Positions 23,401 through 35,520 of a stretch of 64,000 bases of DNA are shown here, piece after piece. The notes under the pieces were generated by a model. It did no database searches. It had not been told where the DNA came from and saw nothing but the letters and a program-made list of their open reading frames with translations. Both the position numbers and the translations under genes were made by a program. Source of the DNA: Sclerotinia nivalis (Eukaryota > Ascomycota > Leotiomycetes > Helotiales > Sclerotiniaceae); assembly GCA_029531795.1 (NCBI GenBank), contig JAPEIS010000012.1, positions 2,046,001-2,110,000 of the forward strand. Reading direction: 5' to 3'. How positions within the stretch are numbered: position 1 is the stretch's first letter; each line of letters starts with the position of its first letter.

Positions 23401-25620
23401 CTGTCGACTATTATATCGACAATTGAAAGGTAGATCATATAAAAGCTTCCTTTTGAATATTCTTATTGCAATTATATATTCTGTATATCAATATATCTAA
23501 GTTTTGTAATAATTCGCTTGTTCTCACCAATTACTAGTCTGATTGCTTGTTGGTTATTATAGAATATTGATATAGATTCTTTCATTGTAAGATCGATTTC
23601 CTTTAGGAAATATAAAATTGCTATAGTTTCTTTTAATATATATTCGATATCGAGTAGTTCAGCTTCAATAATTAAAGTAATCATGGTATCCTGCTTAGAT
23701 ATTTTCTATACAATTAAATTATCGAAAAGGAATATCATATACCTTTAAGATAATTTACAAATATTAGAATCATTTATAAAAGAAATATCTAAGAAAACGA
23801 AAAATTGTAATATTTAATCATTATTGTATTATATTATAAGAAACCTTATATTCCAGAGATATTCAAGGTAATGATCAATGGTTTTCATATATTCGATAGA
23901 TGGATTGATCAAATAATAATTCAATTGTAAAATAATGAATGAAATGTTTGTTTTTATTGTAATTACAATATATAAAACTAATCTTATTTTCTTTTGATAC
24001 AATTTGAATATATATATAGAAACTTAGTCTGAATTTTTTTGAAATACTATTATAGAAAACAATATATATACTATCCCTTTTATTGTTTTAAATTTTTTAG
24101 CAATCTTTTCAATATATATATTATAAGCTAACTACAGTTTTTTCTTGAAACGATTATAAAGGATATATATTCCTAAAAACCATTTTGTATCTTCAAGATC
24201 ATATAGCTCATATACAGTTTTGATTCCTTCGATGATTTTCGTAGTAATTGATTTATTCTTCTTATAATATATAACCTGAATATCATTTACAAAGAATAGG
24301 ATTATAACAATATACTTTGGATTGATATAGAGATATAATTCCTTTTTATATTATATCAATCCTAGTTTTTCGAATATTCGAATGAAATCCCTGAATTATA
24401 TTATAAAGGAATCTCGAAGATTATACAATACTCGATCGATAATAATATATTTGTTAAAAACTTTGTAACTATTAAGAAGATAATATATAATTGAAATACC
24501 GAAAAGATTATATAAAGTATTAACAAAAACATTAATTACATTGTATTACTTGATTTCGAAATTGTATTTAGCAACAATTGTTATAACGATTTGGAATGAT
24601 TGATTAACGAATATAGCAATATAAATAATTTCAATTGTATTTTTAATCTGAAAATCTTTTTATACCATTAAACAAAAACAGTAACAAATGATTAAACCTT
24701 GATCATTACATTTGTATATAAACATCTATTGAAAAGGGATTGGTTTTATAGATTCCGATCCGGAATCGATTTTATATTAGATATTTCTAATCTTAAAGTT
24801 ATTAATCTCAAAATCACAATCCTGTTTAAATCAATATCTTATTTGATGATCTTCTAATTGATAATAAAAGCAGGGTAGTTTTGGAATTATAAAGATATAA
24901 ATTCAAAGAAGAAGTATTGTTTATAATCTATAGATCGTAAATCAAATGGATAGTAATAATAATCTTGTTTTAATTCCAATAATTATTACACTATAAACTA
25001 TTACAAATTGAAAACATTCTTTTATATTATTTATTCCAGTTTGATCGAATCAAAAAGTAGAATGAAAATCGTTGAAATAGTTTAATCCCGATAAACCTGT
25101 TTTTTGTATAATAACAATTTCTATATAAAATCCAGTATTGAAATTATTTCTTTAATAATATTATTATATATATAATTGCTTTCGAATATATATTAATTAT
25201 TCTGGGGTATAGTATTGAAAGAAAGATAACTTCGATGGGTAATCGAATAATTGAAACTCAAACGGATTGATTTGAGCTTTGGGTATTTCAATCTTTATAA
25301 AACGAGCTCTCTTAGATATCCTCTCAAGATTATGAGTTTGCGAATCCTCAATGAGTCTATCAAGAGATAATGTAGAATATAATAATCTTTCTGATGATTG
25401 GATTTCTTTTACAATATACTTTAATTGATTATACTAATATACTTATTTCCTTTTGGAATATTGTAATTGATCGATTGAAGAAAACTTTGAGTTATTTTTG
25501 TATTCATTGCAAAAAACTTCGATAGTATAATTAATAAACTCAAACTTTATATTCTCTATATCAATACATTTTGTAAGATCGGAATTCGAATTATCGTTAC
25601 AAGCATCCTTTTGAATATTG
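23400..25620 (-). pseudogene. Inner Copia reverse transcriptase and RNase H
   Basis: The RT active site is at about 24285-24296: F-F-V-N-D where Y-V-D-D is expected. Y-E-L-Y-D-L-E-D-T-K-W-F-L-G is near 24190-24230. RNase H occupies the frame 23472-23684, with E-A-E-L-L-D-I-E-Y, K-E-T-I-A-I-L-Y-F-L-K and N-N-Q-Q-A-I-R-L-V, then the end block leading to about 23400. Upstream, 25640 back to 24950, are the linker and RT fingers. Stops are frequent and mostly RIP type. Confidence 0.88.
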
Positions 25621-27800
25621 TTATCATTTTTATTTACAAAATATAGTTATTCCTCAATAACAGAATCGGCATTTTCGGTTTCTTCAATAAAAGAATCGAT
25701 CGATGTTTGTATATCTCTATTGTTTATCCTATCAATGTTATTTGAAGGATTAAATGAATTAGATAGTCCTAGACCGGATTCTATATTTTCATCATCACCT
25801 TCCAAATCTATCTTCACCCTCGAGTCCAACTCGTTTGTAAATGGTAATAGATCTGAAATGCATTTGGTGAATAAGTTTAGAGTTTTCCGATTAATGAAAA
25901 TGAGTAAATAGATGAAATTATTACAATTATCCTTATATTGAATGATTGTTCTATTCATTTCGATATAATCTTGTATATCGAAAACTTTTGTTAATTGTTT
26001 AAGTTTTTCTATATTATGAATATCGATCATTTGATTAATAGAATCTATATAATAAATGAAATCTTTATTGAATATAATGTTTCGAATAACTATAACTTTA
26101 TCGAACTTGAATATCTATATATAATAGATTAATGTACTTGGAATATAACCCATCAAATACCCAATATATATTCGAGGGTTGGTTTTGTATTATCTTTTGT
26201 TGAATCCAGTTTTTCTGTTCTTATTCAAAGGATAAGCTTTGTATCTGTATCTATAAATCCTATTCCAATTGAAATAAAGATCGCTAGATATTTTCTTTGT
26301 AAACAAAGGGTTATCTTTACGAAAATAGTTATAAAATTATATATCGAATATCTCATTTGGAGATTTGAAGGATTTGGCTTTCAAAAGACTTATATTGTAC
26401 AAATAAATTGCAGTTTGCATTACTTCTATCTATAATTTGTCTAGTAAACCCAATATGATTCTCATTTTGATCTATTTGGTGACTATTTCTTGTTCTATAC
26501 ATTCTGATCCTTCATTAAATTCATATATATGAAAAAGGGATAACTTAAATTCAATATCTTTTTGTTTAATCCATTTCTCAAAAAGTATATCTTCTATAAT
26601 CCCAATAATAAATATATCGTTATTCTATTTGATTCTTACAATTACTAAATTATATTTACAATAAATCCAAACAAAGAAACTTTATATAATAAAAAATATT
26701 TTATTGTAAGTCTTTCTATAAAAAAGATACGAAAAGATCTTATTACTATATATATCTTTGATTACAAAAAACTATAATGTATTTGTATACCTTTTATCGA
26801 AATCAAAAAGATCCCATTGGATTTTGTAGAATAACCAAAACGATTAGTGATTACTCGATGTACAAAAGATAACCTATTTCGTATAGATACAAATATAGTT
26901 TGTATATTCGATACAAATGATACCTTTTATTTTAATATTTCATATTACAAATATTAAATATTCAAATATTTCTTTTTCCAGATGTTCTGAATGTTCATAC
27001 TATAATTCATTTGTATCCTCTCTAAAAAGAAATAGATCATGAAATCGATAGAATATTTTATTAACTTTACAATTTATTGTTGAATACATTAAAAAAGAAT
27101 TGCTCATAGAAATAAATAAGAAAATATTCGAATAAATTGAAAATGGTTTGTATTCTAAGAATACAAGATTTTCAATACGAATATATTTAATCACTACAAT
27201 ACTATTCAAAAGATTTCCTTTACAGAGAATATAATCATATTCAGAATACTATATACCAACTTTCAACAATCGAACCTTCAAAATGATATTGATATAGAAA
27301 CCAGGGATTAATATTATATCATTTAAAACAAAATCATTATTAGAATAACTTTCTCTTTCGATAATTCCCTTGATTATACAGATACTACAATTCAGAACTT
27401 GAAAAGATATAATATCTGCTTTTACAAGATCATTAAGGCCAAATAGTATATATCGATGATTATCTATAAAAGAAATATCGTTCACGATATATATAACATC
27501 ACAATTATCGAGTAGAGTACTATTGAAGAAACGATAAATCCTTATAACAATAGTATAAATCCTTGTTTGATTGATACAAATATCAAGGATAATAGCATTG
27601 AATAGAGTTTCGAAAGGATTTATACTTGATTTTATCTATCCTTTTTTGATCCATTTAATATATAAATACTTTTATAATTATAAATTAATTCAATCCTTAA
27701 TCATTTTTAATTCGGATTCGATATAATGTTATCGAGATATCGTATTTGTCTTATCAATAAATATTAATTTTATAATTCGACAATTATTTATATAATACCG
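25621..27800 (-). pseudogene. Inner Copia integrase, GAG-pre-integrase and protease
   Basis: The sister of 19654-21830, reading the other way. The frame 27249-27485 carries N-D-I-S-F-I-D-N-H-R and the N-D-F-V-L-N-D-I-I-L-I-P-G block of the protease. The frame 27000-27209 (N-L-V-F-L-E-Y-K-P-F) covers the region before GAG-pre-integrase. The integrase core lies at about 26850-26000. The frame 25647-26030 is the acidic linker (D-L-E-G-D-D-E-N-I-E) before RT. Comparison with the outer copy shows which residues have decayed in each. Confidence 0.88.
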
Positions 27801-29051
27801 ATACTCTAATTTACTTTTTCAATCAGCTTTCGTTTTACAAAGATATATTTAGATTCTATTAGTATCCGAATTTCCTTTAGAATTGATCCCCTTTTTGTTT
27901 TTCTTAAACTTTTTATTATCTTAGAAAAAACTAAAAATAAAATATATATCTCTTTTGATTTTAAAAGCTATTGAATCTTAATAGACTAATCCTTCAAAGA
28001 TATCTCCAAATTGTTGAAATGAAAGATTAAATAATCCGAATTGATTATTCATCTCGATTTGTATAATTATAGTATTTACCCAAATTGAAAGCAATCTAGC
28101 ATTAACCGTTTACGGAAATGCAATGATGGCTACTTTATTTTGAATTTCAATTATCTCATATAAGAAAACTTTAATATAAACTATAATCCAATCCTTATAC
28201 CATTTGACAAGATCGATTCTGCCGAGCGACACTTGTACTAGTATAGATCGATATTTATATAGTACTGCCATTCTGATAGTAATTATTGTAAAAACAAGTT
28301 TCCGTTTAAACATTAAGATGATTATCTTGAATAGAAAAGATATAATATCTTTATTACAAATAGAAAACTTTATAAAATAAACTTGGTTTACAATTGATTC
28401 AATCTATTTATATACATCTCGAAAGGTTTTATAATTCTGAATATATTCGTATTAACAATATCGATACTCTATTTGAAAAATGCTAAGTTTAATTACGATA
28501 TCTTGAAATATTGCAAAGAAAAAAGCAATAGATCGAACTAGTATAGGTCCCAACATATTTCTATCGGAATTCCCTATATTAGTATTCCCATTTACATTTT
28601 GCCGAACTTGAATTGCTATAAGATATTCCGTGAATTCCCGTTGATATCGATCTTGATTAACTTGATCGTATTTAACCTGAAGATCGACAACAGAAAATAA
28701 AACTAACAATCTAACGAATAATCAATCGATTTAAAATATAATTGATTTATTTGCCAGATCGAAGTTAAAAATAGTTCTGTTCGAAATGGATACAAAAGAA
28801 TCGTTATCTAAATCGATTAATTTCCAAATTCCAACAACTAAACATTTATTTTGTAAACAAAAATACCATTTTGACCATTGAATATAAATAACAAAAAAAG
28901 AAAAATCAGATTGATCTTTTGTTATATTTGAAAGATAACAATAAAAGATATAAAATAATTAGATTTATAATAAAAATAAAAATAAAATGAAAAAGAACGA
29001 TCCCTTAAGAACTAAATAATCGTATAATAGAAGTTTAAACAGATTAAAAAT
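27801..29051 (-). pseudogene. Inner Copia gag and leader
   Basis: Two minus frames, 28452-28709 and 28110-28313, form the gag. The second has L-V-K-W-Y-K-D-W-I-I-V-Y and A-I-I-A-F-P-S-T-V-N-A-R-L and continues past 28110 into N-N-Q-F-G-L-F-N-L-S-F-Q-Q-F-G. These resemble the UBN2-like gag of fungal Copia elements only loosely. I see no zinc knuckle. About 340 bases of untranslated leader separate it from the 5' LTR. The outer Copia has lost this part. Confidence 0.6.
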
Positions 29052-29066
29052 TACCGGACTCATAAT
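29052..29066 (-). other. Primer binding site of inner Copia, initiator tRNA-Met type
   Basis: Directly inside the 5' LTR the minus strand reads ATTATGAGTCCGGTA. It matches the complement of the anticodon stem-loop of initiator tRNA-Met (expected around GGTTATGAGCCCGG) if three positions are RIP changes. This would be the half-tRNA priming known from Drosophila copia, rather than priming by the tRNA 3' end. Confidence 0.5.
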
Positions 29067-29426
29067 TATCACAAGATAATATAATTACAAAATACATTGA
29101 AAAGATCAAAAAGAAAATAGTTATAATGAAATATTAAAATTAAAGTATATCTTGAATAAGAATTATATTGAATAATCTACCCTCGATTTTAAGAATTGTA
29201 AATAATATATATAAACTTAATAGAAACTATCTAATCAACAAAAAGCATCAATTAAACTAGATTTCGATCTATATGATATCAGGAAAGGATTGACGATCGT
29301 AAGGATCGACAAGATCTAGAAGAGCCTGATAACTAATATGAAATAAGGGGTTTAATGATCATAAAGTATAGAGTGATCGTAGATCACCAGTTATATGAAT
29401 CAAGTATCATGTGATTACCCGTAACA
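29067..29426 (-). repeat. 5' LTR of inner Copia (family C, 360 bp)
   Basis: Begins TATCACAAGATAATATAATT and ends GATTACCCGTAACA on the plus strand. The outer edge keeps TG (CA on this strand), and the duplicated target GATGC follows directly. Confidence 0.93.
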
Positions 29427-31970
29427 GATGCTCAAAGGGATACTCGTAACGATAACTCGAACCCCGATTTTGCGGAACGTATTGATATAGAGAATATAGA
29501 GTTTGAATTTATTAATTGTATTATCGAAGTTCTTCGTAATGAATACGAAAATGATTTAGAATCTTTTTTAATCGATCAATTACAATATTCCAAAAGGAAG
29601 CAAGTACATTAATATAATCAATTAGAATATATTGTAAAGGAAATCCAATTATCAAAAAGATTATTACATTTTATATTATCTTTTGATAGGTTTATTGAGG
29701 ATTCGTAGATTTATAATTTTAAAAGGATATCTAAAAAAACTTACTTTATAAGAATTGAAATACTTAGGGCTTAAATCAATCTGTCTAAATTTCAATTATT
29801 CGATTATCTATTGGAATCATTTTTCTTTCAATATTATACCCCAGAGCAACCAGTATACATTTGAAGGCAATTGTGTATATAACAATACTATTAAGGAAAT
29901 AATTCGGGCTTTGTTCCCCAGGATTAGTTTTCACTTCCTCCATTCAAAATTAGTAGATTGAGGCTATCTCAATCTCTCCAAATTGTACTAGCTACAGCCT
30001 AATACGGCCAGCATTTCACCAGTTGTTATTTGTTAGGAGCCTACAAAGCTTCTAGCCGTCTTAGATAGTCTTAGACTCAGTGTAGACGTTAATTCAATCA
30101 ATCAATCAATCAATCAAGGAAATAATTGCAACATTGGATTCTATATAAGAACCATTATTGCATAAAAGACGGGTTCATCGGGATTAAATCGTTTCAACGA
30201 TTTTCATTCTATTTTCTAGTTTGATCAAACTGGAATGGATAATATAGAAAAACATTTCCAATTTGTAACAATTCATAATATAATCATTGCTGGAATTGAA
30301 ATAAGATTATTATTGTTATCTATCTAATTTATTATTTATAGATCACAAACAATACCTTTCTTTCGAATTCATATTTTTGCAATTCCAAAATTATTTTGTT
30401 TTTATTATCAATTAGAAAATCATCAAATGGGATATTAATTCAAACAGGATTGCAATCTTGAGGTTAATAATTTTAAGGCTAGAAATACTTAATATAAAAT
30501 CGATTCCGGATCGGAATCTATAAAATCGATCCTTTTTCAATAGATATTTATATACAAATATAATAATTAGAGTTTAATCATTTATTGCCGTTTTCGTTTA
30601 GTAGTATAAAGAGATCTCCAAATTAAAATTACAATTGAAATTACTTATATTGTTATACTCGTTAACTGATTATTCCGAATCGTTATAGCAATCATCATCA
30701 AATACGATTTCGAAACTAAACAATACAATATAATCAATACCTTCGTCAATATTCTATATAATCTGTTTGGTATCCCAATTATATATTATCTTCTTGATAA
30801 TTACAAAATCTTCAACAAATATATTATTATCGATCGAGTATTGTATAATTTTCGAGATTCCTTTGTAATATAGTTCAGGGATTTCATTTAGATATTCGAA
30901 AAACTAGGATTGGTATAATATAAGAAGGAGTTATATTTTTATATCAATCCAGAGTATACTATTATGATTCTATTCTTTGTGGATAATGTTCAAGTTATAT
31001 ATTATAAGAAGAATGAATCAATTATTACAAAAATCATCAAAGGAATCAAAACTGTATACGAGTTATATAATCTTGAAGATACAAAATGGTTTTTAGGAAT
31101 ATATATCCTTCGTAATCGATTCAAAAAAAAAGCTATGATTAGCTTATGATATATATATTAAAAAGATTGTTAAGAAATTTAAAATAACAAAAGGAACAAT
31201 ATATACACTATTTCCTATAATAATATTTCAGAAAAATTCAGACTAAATTTCTATATATATAATCAAATTGTATCAGAAGAAAGTGAAATCAATTTTATAT
31301 ATTGCGATTACAATAAGAACAGATATTTCATTCATTGTTTTGCAACTAAATTACTACTTGATTAATCTATCGATCGAATATATAAAAGTTGTTGATTATT
31401 ACTTTGAATATTTTTGAAATACAAGGTTTCTTGCAATACAATATAGCAATGATCAGATACTACAATTTCTTATCTTTTCAGATATTTCTTTTGCAGATGA
31501 TCTAGATATTCGTAGATTATTTTAAGAGTATATTATATCCCTTTTCGATGGTTTAATTGTATAGAAAATATCTAAATAGGATATTGTGATTATTTCAATT
31601 ACTAAAGCTGAACTATTCGGTATCGAGTGTATATCAAAAGAAATTATAGCAATTCTATATTTCCTAAAGGAAATCGATTTTGCAATAAAAGAACTTATAT
31701 CAATATTCTATGATAATCAACAAGCAATCAGATTAGTAGTTAATGAGAACGAGCGAATCACTATAAAGTTTAGGTATATCGATATACAGAATATATAGTT
31801 GTAATAGGAATATTCAAAAGGGAGCTTTTATATGATCTACCTTCCAATTGTCGATATAATAGCCGATAGGTTTACCAAGAACCTTATACAACAAAAGTTC
31901 GAACACTTCTGTTTTCTTTTGAACTTATAGGATATTAACAATAGAATCACGAAGATTAAGTAAGAATAAT
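29427..31970 (+). pseudogene. Outer Copia, second half: RT and RNase H
   Basis: Continuation of the outer Copia after the insertion. The linker runs 29427-29892, then the 211-bp insert at 29905-30115, then RT from about 30128. The active site at 30964-31000 reads I-L-F-F-V-D-N-V-Q-V (Y-V-D-D expected). The frame 30964-31149 continues with Y-E-L-Y-N-L-E-D-T-K-W-F-L-G-I-Y. RNase H is at 31586-31798, with K-A-E-L-F-G-I-E, E-I-I-A-I-L-Y-F-L-K and D-N-Q-Q-A-I-R-L-V. The polyprotein end is near 31965. It is the inverted partner of 23400-25620. Confidence 0.9.
29905..30115 (+). mobile_element. 211-bp SINE-like insertion with TCAA-repeat tail, TSD AAGGAAATAATT
   Basis: The outer Copia is interrupted here; the inner Copia lacks the segment. 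Both edges carry AAGGAAATAATT (29893-29904 and 30116-30127), a 12-bp duplication. The 3' end is a run of (CAAT)n, about five units. A long target duplication and a simple-repeat tail are marks of LINE-type target-primed insertion. The body is richer in G+C than its surroundings (CGGCCAG, CTAGCCGTC) and carries little RIP, so it looks young. No tRNA boxes or ORF are obvious. It may be a SINE or a 5'-truncated LINE tail. Confidence 0.8.
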
Positions 31971-33100
31971 CATGGATCATTTGCTGTATTGTACATTTTC
32001 GAGTTTAATACTACTATAATACTATACTAAATTAATGAAATTCGCTTGTATATATATACATTACCAGCTAATTCGTGATTATTGTTACAATATCCTTCTA
32101 TTCAAAAATTTATAATGGAATAAAAACTATTTAATTCATTGTCGACTCTTTTTACTATTTTTTATTTTCATTTTTCGATATCTTTCCTTTTTTCGATCCT
32201 CGATATAAAAGTGACGCCATTCAAAACTGAATAGAAAACCGATCGTATATATCTACAAACGAATTTTATCAAATCAATATGCGATCGAAGGCTTCCTCTA
32301 TTCATTTTGGCACGATTAGTATTCTATATAATATTGACTACGAGATATGATCTATCTACTAATCGATCGTATAAATATACGAACAAATTTCGTCGAATTT
32401 GTATACGATCGAGGTTTTCCTTAGTTCACTTTTATATGATAGTCGTTAAGATATAAATCACCTCAAAAATATCACCTTGATAGCTATCACAATAATTAAG
32501 CTACAAGGTGGAGGGTGAGATAACTTATATTTCAAATCTTTTCGATTATACTCTCCTTTTTCGAATCTCATCGGGCTCTTCGAAACCTCATTGTATCGTT
32601 TGATTAATTCGATTATATTAACCACGAACTATCTACAGCATTATATACTTTCGAATAAAACATCATTATAATACTATACAAAATCGATGAAATTTGATTG
32701 TATATATATATCACGCCAATTAGTTCGTTACCATTAATCAAAACCGATTACATCAATCAAATCGATCAATATATTATAATTTATACTTATTTCTTTATAT
32801 CAATTGATCAATATGATTAAAACGATCAACTCTATTCAAATGATAAATATTCGGAGTGATCAATATGGTCAATGGATCAACCTTATCGATGTAATCGCGA
32901 AATAATCAATTTGGTCAATTTGATCAATTTGATCAATATGGTCAATTAATCGACCAAATTGAACCACGCCACCAATTTCAATCGGAATCGCTCGAAATCG
33001 ATATCTATACATTATCAAGATCTATACTTCATATTTGATTAACCATTACTTTTTACAATCTTTCCTTATTGTTACAGATCGATTTTCGATCTGAAGGATA
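31971..33100 (+). other. Noncoding 3' tail of outer Copia with repeat modules, hairpin and GATCAA repeats
   Basis: About 1.1 kb without coding frame, conserved with 22191-23400. Direct repeats: 31975-32090 resembles 32625-32740, and 32252-32310 resembles 32363-32420. Some modules are also inverted (32025-32060 against 32258-32290). At 32890-32960 a TTTGATCAA-type unit repeats. At 33076-33092 the perfect hairpin AGATCGATTTTCGATCT precedes a short purine stretch and the LTR. Confidence 0.7.
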
Positions 33101-33321
33101 TATTATAAATAATCATATAATATCTGATTCATATGATTAATGATCTATAATTATTTTATACTCTACAATCATTATACCCTTTATTTTATATTAGTTATCA
33201 GATTCTTCTAGATCTTATCGATCCTTACGATCATCAATCCTCTCCTGATATTATATAAATCGAAGTCTAGTCTAATTGATACTTTTCATCGGCTAAATAG
33301 CTTTCATTAAATCTATATATA
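33101..33321 (+). repeat. 3' LTR of outer Copia, left part (family C)
   Basis: Aligns with the first 221 bases of the complete LTR at 38194-38554. The initial TGTTACGGG has become TATTATAAA. It is cut at TATATA by the Tc1 element; the remainder is at 41869-42008. Confidence 0.88.
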
Positions 33322-33399
33322 CAGTAACCGTGCACTGATAATGGCCGAAAACGCGTAAATATAAATTTTTACGCGTTTCATTCCTACAATCTATATTCT

Positions 33400-33802
33400 A
33401 TTTATTAATTATACCATCACAACGCACTCCATTAAGATCAATTGATAATAATAATATTCCCCAAAAGCATCTTAACCTATATAATCGTGGTATAATCATT
33501 GGAAAGGCCTCAGAAGATGTAGAATTCACTAAAATTGTGAATGATCTTAAAATAGCCCGCATTATCATATATAACACTATTAAGATGAATCAATTGTGCA
33601 ATGAGGGCAAGTCCTTATTCAAAAAGCCTTGACAGAAGTGTTATTCAAAAAGAGATGAATGTATAATGATACAGTATATACGTTTATGATCCAAATCGAT
33701 CTATTAGGAAACTATTACAGTTTATAGACTTGATTGCAAAAGGGATACCATCAAGAAGATCTTTTATATATATCACGGTGAGGGAAAAGGTATGTGTAGA
33801 AT
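33400..33802 (+). pseudogene. Tc1 transposase, N-terminal part
   Basis: A plus-strand frame carries the N-terminal DNA-binding region, for example N-R-G-I-I-I-G-K-A-S-E-D near 33490 and I-A-R-I-I-I-Y-N-T-I near 33560. Paired helix-turn-helix folds are usual here in the family, though I cannot place the helices exactly. It breaks at AGAAT (33798-33802), the target of the chromovirus insertion. Confidence 0.75.
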
Positions 33803-33933
33803 TGATCTATAGTTGTACTATGAGGAGAGGAAGAAGATCAAGAAGGTGGCCTGATTATATAGAAGTGAGTGTATGTATGTGTGCTTAAGGTATATATGAT
33901 TATATGTAGGTGAAGGGGAATGAACTCGTAACA
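33803..33933 (-). repeat. 3' LTR of chromovirus B (131 bp)
   Basis: Plus strand TGATCTATAGTTGTACTATG ... GAACTCGTAACA. Direct repeat of 40804-40934. Confidence 0.92.
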
Positions 33934-33950
33934 GTACCCCTTTCTCAAGA
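33934..33950 (-). other. Polypurine tract of chromovirus B
   Basis: The minus strand reads GAGAAAGGGGTAC immediately before the LTR. Confidence 0.7.
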
Positions 33951-34254
33951 AACCCATTTGATTTTAAATGAGTATTAAAAAATAAAGAAAAATAAAGAAA
34001 AAATATAGGTCCCTTTCCTTAATTAGGTTTCTGAATCAAAAACATATGATATCCCTCAATATGCGATATCCCAAATGTTATATTCCTTATTGCAATAATA
34101 TATAATATACTTTTAGGCGAAACGAATAGTTTTGGTACAAATGGATCTTCGTAGAATGGGTGTAACAATTTCATTGTATAATTCCGGTTGCAAAGTCTGT
34201 GGTTCCGGTTGCAATATAGCAGTATCAGGGTGCTTTAGAATTCAAATTGGTAAT

Positions 34255-34440
34255 CCTAGCTTTTCTGGATGAAGGCGATGATATTCGATAAAAACTTTCT
34301 TGTTATTTTTTAAATCATTAGCTGATTGTCAAGTTGGTATGTAGTGTTTTTATTTGATCAAATAATGATGGTTATCCTTATTGTGATTATCTAGAATTTC
34401 TTCAAATATCCATTTTTGAATAAATTTATCTTTATTATTG
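34255..34440 (-). pseudogene. Chromodomain of chromovirus B
   Basis: Minus-strand frame K-W-I-F-E-E-I-L-D then H-H-Y-L-I-K-stop-K-H-Y, then S-A-N-D-L-K-N and a tail I-E-Y-H-R-L-H-P-E-K. The stop and a second TGA fall exactly where the conserved Trp codons of W-K-x-Y and T-W are expected, which is textbook RIP damage. It is the second of three chromodomains in the window. Confidence 0.82.
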
Positions 34441-34449
34441 TTCTGCTCC

Positions 34450-35520
34450 AAAACTTTGTTCTATATAATTAAGGATTTTGATTTATTAATCGTTGTTTGA
34501 ACTGGAAAATGAAGATTATTATAAATTGGAAGTAAAAAAGAATAATAGAAAACAAAAAAGATTTTAATATTTTTAGGCAATTGAACAAAGCAAGTATAGA
34601 GATAAACTTTGATAATTTTGTAAAAACCGATTTATTTATTATTTAGCTTTTTTGCTTTATACAAGACCTTTATATTCTTGATATTAATATAGACTTTCTA
34701 GCCAATTGTATAACGAGGTGAATCAAAGTAGTGATGGTTAGTATAATTTTCAAAAGTAGCAATTGTTTGTTATACAAAAACGCAAAATTGTTTCAAGATA
34801 TATTCTATACGATTTGTAATTCGATTACTTTTAAAGAATTCCTGTTTTTGTGTTAGAATTATATTCGACGGGTAAGGTTTACTAGATTCAATATCTAAGT
34901 ACAGGTTAAAGTTATAATTGGCGAAGAAGGATGAACAATTAGTCGTTTCAGAAATTATATTATTGAATATAAATTCGATTAAGGGTAACTAATCTAATTA
35001 ATCATTTTGATGATAATTAACAAAAGCTTGTAAATACTGTTCCAGAACCGAATTAATACGTTCGATTTGATTATTTATTTGAAAATGAAAAGCTAAAGAG
35101 TATTTTAAGGTAACTCTCAATCGCTCCGAGAGTTGTAATCAGAATCCTGATATGAATTGTGTTCTTTGATCGGAAATGATATTGTCCGGAAATCCATAAA
35201 GCGTATAAATACAATTAATGAAGGTATCGATTAGCTTTTTTGTTGTTAGCATATATGTATTGATAAAATGTTTTATTTTGGTTAGCTTGTAGATTATTAT
35301 TAAAATATGTTTATAGGTAGAATTATAATAAGTATAATCTAAAAGCAACATAATATAATCGATTGAGATATTAGATTATATATGAAAAGGGATAGGCAAT
35401 GGTTTCAAAAATCCGGGAGGCATCGATTTAGATAATTTAATACAAGTATAAAGTTTGTAGGTTTTTATATAGGATATGATTTCCAAATGTATGTTAAATT
35501 ACCAATATGTATAAAAAACA
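34450..35520 (-). pseudogene. Integrase of chromovirus B
   Basis: The core frame is 35139-35351: L-L-L-D-Y-T-Y (first Asp region), Y-K-L-T-K-I-K-H-F and N-I-I-S-D-Q-R-T-Q-F, which retains the second catalytic Asp. The zinc domain upstream and the C-terminal part down to the chromodomain are decayed; blocks such as I-N-A-F-V near 35020 are readable only with stops. Confidence 0.85.

Larger units (their letters stand above)
21831..29426 (-). mobile_element. Inner Copia, full length, inserted in a sister copy, TSD GATGY
   Basis: A complete 7596-bp Copia on the minus strand with two 360-bp LTRs, flanked by GATGT (21826-21830) and GATGC (29427-29431), a 5-bp duplication with one C-to-T change. 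It split the outer Copia of the same family exactly in the integrase-RT linker, and the outer reading continues on the other side. Domain order right to left: gag, protease, pre-integrase, integrase, RT, RNase H, then about 1.2 kb of noncoding 3' tail. All coding parts are RIP-decayed. Confidence 0.93.

Noticed and set aside
32890..32960. CRISPR-like array of short repeats
   Set aside because: The units are contiguous and imperfect, without spacers, in a fungal retroelement tail.
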